Assembly: GCA_003576905.1 (NCBI GenBank)
Contig: QEVG01000027.1
Coordinates: 42,983-106,982, forward strand
DNA length: 64,000 nucleotides
Source: Planctomycetota bacterium
Lineage (GTDB): Bacteria > Planctomycetota > Phycisphaerae > UBA1845 > UTPLA1
Direction of reading: 5' to 3'
A model generated the notes under the pieces. That model did not search any database. It was not told the DNA's origin and saw only the letters and a list, made by a program, of their open reading frames with translations. Positions within the stretch are counted from its first letter, which is position 1. The number at the start of each line of letters is the position of its first letter. Of this stretch, positions 1-6,156 are shown piece after piece. Both the position numbers and the translations under genes were made by a program.

Positions 1-47
1 TCATCTACGACGGCGACGAAGTCCTCGGCGGGGGCTGGATCGACTGA
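1..47 (+). CDS. mnmA: C-terminal end of tRNA 2-thiouridylase MnmA (partial, runs in from the left edge)
   Basis: Only the last 14 codons are in the window, from position 3, ending IYDGDEVLGGGWID before TGA at 45-47. This matches the usual C-terminal strand of MnmA (pattern YdGd.vLGGGwI), the enzyme that thiolates U34 of tRNA Lys, Glu and Gln. The stop lies 9 bases from the end of the convergent hexapeptide gene. The call rests on this short but characteristic tail, so it is moderate. The catalytic PP-loop and cysteines lie outside the window. Confidence 0.6.
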   Translation, partial: IYDGDEVLGGGWID

Positions 48-56
48 CGCAAAAAG

Positions 57-596
57 CTACTTCGACCGATGGGCGTGGTTCGGATACTTCCCCGCCGCGT
101 GCAGCCGGCCGAGGTGGATGTAGCTCTCATTCACTTCGCGGAAGTACAGCCGCTCCTCCTCCGTCGTGTCGCGAACGATCTTGCCCGGCACGCCCATGAC
201 GACCTTCCCGTCGGGCACGATCGTCTTTGGCGGCAGCAGCGCCCCTGCGGCGATGAGACACCCTCGGCCAATCTCGCAATCGTCCAGCACGATCGCGCCG
301 ATCCCGATCAGCGTCCCGCTGCCGACGCGGCGGCAGTGCACAACGGCATGATGGCCGATGGAAACATCGTCATCGATATCCAGCGGCACGCCGCGATTGG
401 TGTGGACGACCGTCCCGTCCTGGATGTTGCAGCGCTTTCCGATGCGGATGGCCGAGACATCTCCCCGGATCGTCACATGGTGCATCACGGTGCACTGGTC
501 GCCGAGCGTCACCTCGCCGCCGACGTATGCCGTCGGGGCGATGTACACCTCGCGGCCGAGGATGACTCTGTCCGGCAGATCGGTGAATTCAAACAT
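57..596 (-). CDS. Gamma-carbonic anhydrase-like hexapeptide repeat protein (YrdA/PaaY type)
   Basis: The 179-residue product is a left-handed beta-helix protein of the gamma-carbonic anhydrase family. Hexapeptide turns such as IGKRCNIQDGTVVHT and VSIGHHAVVHC run through residues 20 to 150. The histidines in TVVH and GHHAVVH sit where the trimer's metal ligands lie. The start is the Met of MFEFTDLP, because the 23 codons upstream do not resemble the family. Family length is 170 to 200 residues. Members may hydrate CO2 or act on acyl-CoA substrates, and the sequence does not decide which. It is divergent from the selenoprotein gene and converges on mnmA. Confidence 0.85.
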   Translation of the reverse strand: MFEFTDLPDRVILGREVYIAPTAYVGGEVTLGDQCTVMHHVTIRGDVSAIRIGKRCNIQDGTVVHTNRGVPLDIDDDVSIGHHAVVHCRRVGSGTLIGIGAIVLDDCEIGRGCLIAAGALLPPKTIVPDGKVVMGVPGKIVRDTTEEERLYFREVNESYIHLGRLHAAGKYPNHAHRSK

Positions 597-740
597 GGCG
601 ACGATTGAAACGGCGGACGGGCAAATCGTCAAAACGCCGAATCCCCTGCCCTTTGCGCGACGCAAACGGGATCAATGAGTCAGGATCGAAGCCTGCGATC
701 ACTTGTCACGCTCCGGAGCGCTGGCGCGGATGCGTCGACC

Positions 741-749
741 TGCTATGAT
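741..749 (+). promoter_or_regulatory. Extended -10 promoter element ahead of the selenoprotein gene
   Basis: TGCTATGAT combines a TG extension with a 5/6 match to TATAAT. The hexamer 17 bases further upstream, CTGGCG, is a poor -35. Transcription would begin near 756 and leave a leader of about 68 bases before the GTG start at 824. Confidence 0.4.
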
Positions 750-823
750 CCGTGCGATTTCGTCGGGCCGTACTTTCACTGACGCTCGGCGGCAACATGC
801 TCGTACTCGAATGGAGGCCTATC

Positions 824-1174
824 GTGGCAAAGAGAATCGACTGGTACTATCACCGCCCCGGCTGAAACTCCTGCGTGAAGTCGCAGGGGTTCCTTGCGAA
901 GAAGAAGGCTCAGCCCGAGGTGATTCACAACGCCGGCAAGGCCCGGCTCGGTCGCGCCGACGCCCTGAAGCTCGCCCGCTCCGCGACGAAGGTCATCGCC
1001 GCGCGGGGCAAAGCCGTCGTCATGTTTGACATGACGAAAAACCCACCCACCGACGACGAACTCCTCGCCGCCCTCCTCGGGCCAACCGGCAACCTCCGCG
1101 CGCCGACGCTGCGCGTGGGAAGAACACTGCTGGTCGGCTTCAACCCCGATGCCTACGCATCAGCCCTGAAGTAG
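824..1174 (+). CDS. ArsC-family (thioredoxin-fold) candidate selenoprotein; in-frame TGA at 863-865 read as selenocysteine
   Basis: A GTG start at 824 follows GGAGG (813-817) with a 6-base gap. It opens VAKRIDWYYHRPG, then an in-frame TGA, then NSCVKSQGFLAKKK, and stays open to TAG at 1172-1174. Read with Sec at residue 14 the product has 116 residues and a U-N-S-C redox motif (U14, C17). This sits where ArsC/Spx-like thioredoxin-fold proteins carry CxxC at the end of the first strand. The rest fits the fold: a basic helical stretch, FDMTKNPPTDDELLAALLG, then RAPTLRVGRTLLVGF with the cis-proline-like RAPT loop. A perfect hairpin follows the UGA (866-891). ArsC-family (seleno)proteins with U or C at this site are known. 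The likely role is thiol or selenol redox chemistry, with unknown substrate. An in-frame ATG at 797 is a possible alternative start but lacks a good ribosome site. Alternatives are a pseudogene or sequencing error. No Sec machinery is visible in this window. Confidence 0.8.
866..891 (+). promoter_or_regulatory. Candidate bacterial SECIS hairpin directly after the UGA codon
   Basis: AACUCCUGCG (866-875) pairs with CGCAGGGGUU (882-891), giving 10 bp with one G-U pair and closing a UGAAGU loop. It begins on the first base after the UGA at 863-865. Bacterial SECIS elements are stem-loops inside the coding region just behind UGA, with a G in the first two loop bases, as here. The loop lies about 10 bases after the UGA, closer than in most known elements, so SelB recognition is not assured. 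Confidence 0.55.
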
Positions 1175-1330
1175 CCGCCCCCCTATACGCGTACGGGTGG
1201 CACGGTCTGACTGGTACCCGCCGGCCAATGACGCCGCGCGATCCGACCGGGCATCTGGTACGCCCTCAATGACTCGCCTAACATCCCAGCCCGGTCTGAG
1301 CCACTGAAAACCGAAAAGGAGCACATTCAG

Positions 1331-1786
1331 ATGAAGCCTGAACAGGATTCCGCACGCGAGGTGGGATGCTACGCCTCGCTCATTCTGCGTCTGGCCATCG
1401 CCGCGCTCTTCTTCGCGGCGGCCTTCGCCAAGCTCAAGGGCGGCATGGAGACCATCAACGGCACCGTCGGCTACTTCAAGACGGCCTTCGCCGAGACCTG
1501 GCTCCCGATGTGGATGGTGACCATCCATGCCTACATCACCCCATTCGCCGAAGCCCTGATCGCCATCTGGCTGCCGCTCGGCTGGAAGCTCAAGTATGGC
1601 TGGCTCTTCGCCGGGCTCTTCACCATCAGCCTCGCCTTCGGCATGTCCATCCTCGGCAAGCACGACATCGCCTCCGGCAATTACAACTACGTCCTCATGT
1701 GCGCCCTCGGGCTGTACCTCTCCCGGTTCGACTGCCTGAGCATCGACGGCTGCCTCCGCGGGTGCGAGGGAATGAAGAAGCAGTAG
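1331..1786 (+). CDS. DoxX/MauE-like integral membrane protein
   Basis: The 151-residue product has about four hydrophobic segments: residues 17-34 (LILRLAIAALFFAAAFAK), 57-78, 83-103 and 115-130. The small charged loops are typical of DoxX-family proteins, which often partner quinone-linked or thiosulfate-oxidising redox enzymes. The start ATG has AAAGGAG about 10 bases upstream. The C-terminus is cysteine-containing (RFDCLSIDGCLRGC). It lies 156 bases behind the candidate selenoprotein on the same strand, so a redox link between them is possible but unproven. The substrate is unknown. Confidence 0.75.
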   Translation: MKPEQDSAREVGCYASLILRLAIAALFFAAAFAKLKGGMETINGTVGYFKTAFAETWLPMWMVTIHAYITPFAEALIAIWLPLGWKLKYGWLFAGLFTISLAFGMSILGKHDIASGNYNYVLMCALGLYLSRFDCLSIDGCLRGCEGMKKQ

Positions 1787-2125
1787 TTTCCTGTCACAGT
1801 CGAGCCTTCGGGCATCATGGGCATGGGTGCCCCATCCCTTCAGGGATGGGCTCTTGGGAAAATCGGGAATCCGTCCCAGCAACTAGCTTAACTGTTCATC
1901 CGTGAGTTTCAGAAAAATGCTGTTATACGCACGAAACGGAAATAGGTTTTGGGATAGCCTCTACTCGGATAAGATTATGCATGCCGCGAGACTGACCGGC
2001 GGCCGCTCCTGGTGGACCGCTCCATGTCCCGGCTGCTCAAAGGCGACTGGCCGCGATCCATCGAAGACCTGTAGCGGCCACCACCCTGCGAAGCAGCAAA
2101 ACCTCTACGACAAGCGATGCGGTCG
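1787..2125. other. 339-base intergenic stretch, no convincing gene
   Basis: Apart from the hairpin at 1831-1850, the only item of note is a short plus-strand open stretch (about 1962-2073) reading CRETDRRPLLVDRSMSRLLK and then GDWPRSIEDL before a stop. It could be the tail of a lost gene. It has no start or ribosome site of its own, and I do not recognise it. Confidence 0.3.
1831..1850 (+). terminator. Hairpin downstream of the DoxX gene, no U-run
   Basis: CCCATCCC, TTCA, GGGATGGG form an 8-bp perfect stem 44 bases after the DoxX stop codon. The following bases (CTCTTGGG) are not a U-tract. It could end transcription weakly or act as an mRNA 3' stabiliser. Confidence 0.35.
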
Positions 2126-4426
2126 TCACGGCACAAGCAAATCAGCGAATTCCTGGACGTCCGCGCCGTCGATTTTGCCGTCGGGCTGCATGTCGCCCAA
2201 ATGGATGTTGCATGCCGGATAGCCAATTGTGTAAGCGACCGGATCAAGCAATGCCTCCACAAACACGGCAACGTCCTCGAAGTTTAGCGCGCAGTCACAG
2301 TTCATGTCACCAGGTGATGAGCATGAATCCATCATGAGGTGATAGACGAAAGCACGGCCTTCATCGGTGTGGCCGTTATCGTAATTAAGCGATCCTACAA
2401 TGACATCATCATAGCCGTCGTTGTTCACGTCTCCTGCGGTGGCCACTGAATTGCCAAAGTTTGCAAAGGCCTGATCGGCCTCGGCATCCCAATTGGGTAC
2501 GGCCGACGTGCCCGCGACAGAGCCATAATAGACCAGGGCCCGACCCTCGTCAGTCTGCCCGTTGTTGTAATCGCGGGCCCCAACAATCACGTCCCCGTAG
2601 CCGTCACCGTTCACGTCTCCTGCGGAAGCTACGGAGAATCCCAAGTGCGCATTCGCCTGGTTGATATCGGCAACCCAGTGGGACGTGGCCGACAATCCGG
2701 CGGTCGAGCCGTGAAAGATGAAGGCCCGTCCCTCGTTTACGTGGCCATGGTCGTACAGATACGCTCCGACAATCACGTCACTGTATCCGTCGCCGTTTAC
2801 GTCCCCAGCTGTTGACACGGAGTAGCCGAACCAGGCGTTGGTCTGATCGCTTTCAGCGGTCCAGGCGGGCCCAGCTGATAAGCCTGATGCCGAGCCGTGA
2901 TATACGAAGGCACGCCCTTCGTCGGTCTGTCCGTTGTCAAAGAATGGGGATCCTACGATCACGTCACTGTAACCGTCGCCATTCACGTCGCCCGCAGTGG
3001 CGACGGACCGGCCGATTTGGGCGATTGTTTGATCGCTCTCGGTGGTCCAGTCGGGCGCGGCCGGCAGCCCTGCGGCCGAGCCGTAATATACGAAGATCTT
3101 ACCCTCACCAGTCTGGCCGTTATTAAAGTAGGGGGCTCCGACAATCACGTCGCTGTAGCCGTCGCCGTTCACGTCCCCGGCCGTGGCTACGGAGTAGCCG
3201 AATTGAGCTGACATCTGATTGCCATAGGCGGTCCAATCAGGTGTGGCCGACAGCCCCGAGGCCGATCCATGATAGACAGAGGCCCGGCCTTCAGAAATCT
3301 CAGTATTACCGTAATCGGGGGCACCGACAATCACATCGCTGTAGCCGTCGCCGTTCACGTCGCCCGCCGTGGAAACCGATAGACCCCATCCGACATGCAA
3401 CAAATTGCTCGCGGCGGTCCAATTGGGCGCGGCCGACAACCCTGCCACAGAACCGTGATAAACGAAGACTCGACCATCGCCTTGGGCGTTGTCAAAATAT
3501 GGGGCCGCGACGATCACGTCACCAAAGCCGTCGCCATTCACGTCCCCGGCGGCGGATACACACGAGCCGAAGCGAGCATTTTCTTGATCGCTCTCGGCGG
3601 TCCAGGCCGGACTGGTGGCCAAGGGATCGATCGTGATCGGGTAGATCGCACCAGCATCACCGATCAAGAGGGCCAGGCAATTACCCTCTATCTCGAACCA
3701 AGCGGGCAGCGGAGTGCCGGCCGCATCTACGGCGTGCAATTCACCGAAATGAATCACCCGTTTTCCTCGTGGCGTGATGAAGTCTACAGATTGCCTATCG
3801 TCGTTCATGGTTGGCGCAACGTCACCTGTCACGCTAAAATCCAGGCAAAGCGTAGGTATCCCCGAATCCAGTGGTGCATCAGAACAATTGAAAAAGGTAG
3901 CCTCGCGTTCGCTGCTTCGACGCGGAGGCACATCGATCGAAAACCCCTGTTCCAGCCCACGCGGGTCGTTGACGTACCACTCGACGATCTCGCCTCGCGC
4001 ATATTCCACCCGATTGCCGTTCGTTGTGATGACCGCCGGCGCTACCGGATGCATTTCGCCCGCCCGGCCCCAAGAACTCGCTTGCAGGCCCCATTCCCAC
4101 GCCGGAACCATGTTCTTTCGTTGCGTGCGAGGAAACACCCGTATTCCGTCGGCTGTGAAGCACGTCCGGAAGTTCTGCGCCCGGTTCGGCGCATGATAGG
4201 ATTGTAATAGATCGGCCTGCGTCGCCCGCCCACATGTCACGTGGTACTCAATCTCCAGCAATTTCTCTTGTGCCGCCAGCCGCCAGTCCTCCCAGGTTCC
4301 CGCGGATCGCGCCGTTGCTGGCGCATCATCCAGCCGCCCATCTACCTGAGCATGGCACGCGGCGAAAGGGCGCAGCGCAGCGGCGAACACTGTTGCCAAA
4401 AGGAAGACGGCGGGATAGGAGCGCAT
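2126..4426 (-). CDS. Secreted FG-GAP (integrin alpha-like) repeat protein with C-terminal dockerin-like module
   Basis: The 766-residue product starts with a signal peptide (MRSYPAVFLLATVFAAALRPFAACHAQ). A domain of about 270 residues follows, ending YPITIDPL. Then come seven FG-GAP repeats of about 60 residues, each with AGDVNGDGYSDVIVGAP-like calcium loops and VYHGSASGLSA turns, predicted to fold as a beta-propeller. The last 60 residues carry GDMNCDCALNFEDV and DMQPDGKIDGADV, two EF-hand-like dockerin half-repeats. The same module ends the protein at 9241-12309. The chosen start is supported by a promoter whose -10 box overlaps the more upstream possible start. The role is probably cell-surface or extracellular adhesion; no enzymatic domain was recognised. 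A 17-base-spaced promoter lies upstream, and no clear Shine-Dalgarno is seen. Confidence 0.85.
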   Translation of the reverse strand: MRSYPAVFLLATVFAAALRPFAACHAQVDGRLDDAPATARSAGTWEDWRLAAQEKLLEIEYHVTCGRATQADLLQSYHAPNRAQNFRTCFTADGIRVFPRTQRKNMVPAWEWGLQASSWGRAGEMHPVAPAVITTNGNRVEYARGEIVEWYVNDPRGLEQGFSIDVPPRRSSEREATFFNCSDAPLDSGIPTLCLDFSVTGDVAPTMNDDRQSVDFITPRGKRVIHFGELHAVDAAGTPLPAWFEIEGNCLALLIGDAGAIYPITIDPLATSPAWTAESDQENARFGSCVSAAGDVNGDGFGDVIVAAPYFDNAQGDGRVFVYHGSVAGLSAAPNWTAASNLLHVGWGLSVSTAGDVNGDGYSDVIVGAPDYGNTEISEGRASVYHGSASGLSATPDWTAYGNQMSAQFGYSVATAGDVNGDGYSDVIVGAPYFNNGQTGEGKIFVYYGSAAGLPAAPDWTTESDQTIAQIGRSVATAGDVNGDGYSDVIVGSPFFDNGQTDEGRAFVYHGSASGLSAGPAWTAESDQTNAWFGYSVSTAGDVNGDGYSDVIVGAYLYDHGHVNEGRAFIFHGSTAGLSATSHWVADINQANAHLGFSVASAGDVNGDGYGDVIVGARDYNNGQTDEGRALVYYGSVAGTSAVPNWDAEADQAFANFGNSVATAGDVNNDGYDDVIVGSLNYDNGHTDEGRAFVYHLMMDSCSSPGDMNCDCALNFEDVAVFVEALLDPVAYTIGYPACNIHLGDMQPDGKIDGADVQEFADLLVP

Positions 4427-4535
4427 TGGGTTTACAACAGAAGATTGCACGATGAAGCACCTTCGATAACAGACCCAGTTGATTGGATATGCGGGGCGAC
4501 CCAGTCGCCTTAGGAATACGTTAAGGCAACTCAAC

Positions 4536-4564
4536 ATTGTAACATTGTCGGTTGTTCAGTTCAA
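4536..4564 (-). promoter_or_regulatory. Sigma-70-type promoter of the FG-GAP gene
   Basis: On the minus strand TTGAAC (4559-4564) and TACAAT (4536-4541) are separated by exactly 17 bases. The -10 matches TATAAT in 5 of 6 positions and the -35 matches TTGACA in 4 of 6. It lies about 110 bases upstream of the start codon at 4426. Confidence 0.5.
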
Positions 4565-4613
4565 CGAGTATCGGACGAGGTTCGTCATACTCCGGCGCTC
4601 GGGCAAGAGATAC

Positions 4614-4899
4614 AGTCATAACACGCGAGTGCCGCCGGGCGATCGCGCGGAATCCTCCGCGCCGCTCGCCCGCGCCCGCTTCGCGCACGGAAGACACGCA
4701 TATGCCTTTCTTCGCCAATCGCTATTCCCTGTTTGCTCCCCGCTCGCTCCGCACGCGGAAACAGCGTCGAAAGAAGCCCCAAACAAACCTAAAGTATTTC
4801 AGGTTATTCGGGCTCCATTCAGCTTTCCTTCGCAAAAAGTACCTGAATTTGAGATAATAAATAAGTTTCTTGACCCCATTCAGGTTTGCTTATCCGGAC
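4614..4899 (+). repeat. Dispersed intergenic repeat, copy A
   Basis: This non-coding stretch aligns in the same orientation with 45967-46220. It begins at GTCATA.C.CGCGA and shares blocks around CGGCGA.CGCGCGGA, CCAT.CAG and TTC.GG.T. It ends with a 26-base block (4874-4899) identical to 46195-46220, starting CCCCATTCAGG and ending TTATCCGGAC. Several indels separate the copies. It contains no open frame of its own and lies between the FG-GAP and Rieske genes. Confidence 0.6.
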
Positions 4900-4996
4900 C
4901 CCGCCGGCGAACCTGCGCGGCTTCGCCGCTCCCCGCCCTGTGCCAGAGTGCAGGTGGCGGCTCGGGTTGGCGCGGAGTCGCTCCCCTTTGTGGCAC

Positions 4997-6112
4997 CTAC
5001 GCGCGCGTCGCCGCGCGGGACAGGTCGGCATGCAGCAGCCGATGAAACAGGTGCTCGCCCACCTCGCGGCGGACCGCAAGCCTCCCTGCGACGTAGGCCC
5101 GGCTGGAGAGGCCGCGCTGGACAGCTTCACAGATGTCGATGTCTTCCTGCTGCACCCGCTCGCCGACGGCGATGCTCTGCCGGTTCCGCTCCTCGGTGTC
5201 GGCGGCGATGCAATCGAAGTAGAAATCGAAGATGACCTCGCACCGATCCACCCCGAGCGGCAGCACAAGGTTGGTATCCATGACGCCTTCGTACCAGTTG
5301 ATCATGAAGTTCGGATAGACCCACCAGTAATATGCCGCCTCGCCGCGGCGCACCGCCGCCGTCTCGGCGTCCTTGCCCTGCTTCATCGGACTCCATTGCA
5401 GGACGCTGCGCTCGCGACACTCGATCTGGTAGTCTTTGTATTCGATGACCGTGTTAAGGCTCTTGTGCAGATAGGGAACGTGATACCCGCCGTCAAGGTA
5501 GTTATCGACATAGACCTTCCAGTTGCAGTTGAGCGTGTAGCTCCGCCGCTGGAAGAAGTGCAGCTTCGACAGGTCGAGCTTCGCCACATGATCCACGACG
5601 CCGCCGAGAAACTCCCGCAGGGCCATTCGCCTGCCCGCGACTGGATCAAGATGCACAAAGACGAAGTTCTCCCACGTCTCCACCGCCACCGGCGCAAGAC
5701 CACTGGCACCCTTGTCGAAGTCGCAGACGCCGTCAAAATCCGGCGTCACCCGCAGCGACCCGTCCAGCCCGTAGGTCCATCCGTGATAGGGACATCGCAG
5801 GGCCGAGCAGGTGCCCTCCGCTTCGGTCGCGACCGCCGCCGCATGATGCCGGCACACATTGAAGAACCCCCGCAGCGCGCCATCCTCCCCACGCACGACG
5901 ACGATCGGCTCGCCGCCCACCGTCGCCGTGACGAAGGCCCCCGGCGCGCAAAGCTGATCCGCGCGCCCGACGACCTGCCACGTCGCGCCGAAGACCGCCT
6001 GCCGTTCGAGTTCGGCGATGCGGGGATCGGTGTAATACGGACCGGGAATCGTCCATGCCCGCTCGAGGGGCAGGCCGGGGTCGTACGCGTTCAGAATGCT
6101 TGCGATGTCCAT
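4997..6112 (-). CDS. Rieske non-heme iron oxygenase, alpha subunit type
   Basis: The 371-residue protein has an N-terminal Rieske domain with CRH ... CPYH cluster ligands (residues about 87 to 110; C-x-H, 17 residues, C-x2-H). A catalytic domain follows with NWKVYVDNYLDGGYHVPYLH, which supplies the two histidine ligands of the mononuclear iron. A C-terminal QEDIDICEAVQRGL region probably holds the carboxylate ligand. The start MDIASILNAYDPGL is inside a longer open frame, chosen because family similarity begins there. The closest architecture is that of choline/carnitine/stachydrine-type monooxygenases rather than aromatic dioxygenases, but the substrate cannot be told. It begins 44 bases after the debranching-enzyme gene on the same strand, so they may be co-transcribed. 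No reductase partner is nearby. Confidence 0.88.
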   Translation of the reverse strand: MDIASILNAYDPGLPLERAWTIPGPYYTDPRIAELERQAVFGATWQVVGRADQLCAPGAFVTATVGGEPIVVVRGEDGALRGFFNVCRHHAAAVATEAEGTCSALRCPYHGWTYGLDGSLRVTPDFDGVCDFDKGASGLAPVAVETWENFVFVHLDPVAGRRMALREFLGGVVDHVAKLDLSKLHFFQRRSYTLNCNWKVYVDNYLDGGYHVPYLHKSLNTVIEYKDYQIECRERSVLQWSPMKQGKDAETAAVRRGEAAYYWWVYPNFMINWYEGVMDTNLVLPLGVDRCEVIFDFYFDCIAADTEERNRQSIAVGERVQQEDIDICEAVQRGLSSRAYVAGRLAVRREVGEHLFHRLLHADLSRAATRA

Positions 6113-6156
6113 AAACGAAAATGGTACCGCTCGCGCCGATAGGCCGCACGCGGAAC

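Noticed and set aside
863..865. TGA as a genuine stop, leaving a 13-residue peptide and a separate gene from 875
   Set aside because: The downstream part has no ribosome site at GTG 875 and would lack the first strand and active site of its fold. The upstream part has a good start but no purpose alone.
2380..3600. Regularly spaced near-identical blocks that could be mistaken for a CRISPR or tandem array
   Set aside because: They are the coding repeats of the FG-GAP domain, about 180-195 bases apart and in frame.
4042..4233. Small minus-strand and plus-strand open frames inside the FG-GAP gene
   Set aside because: They are out-of-frame readings of its N-terminal domain without ribosome sites.
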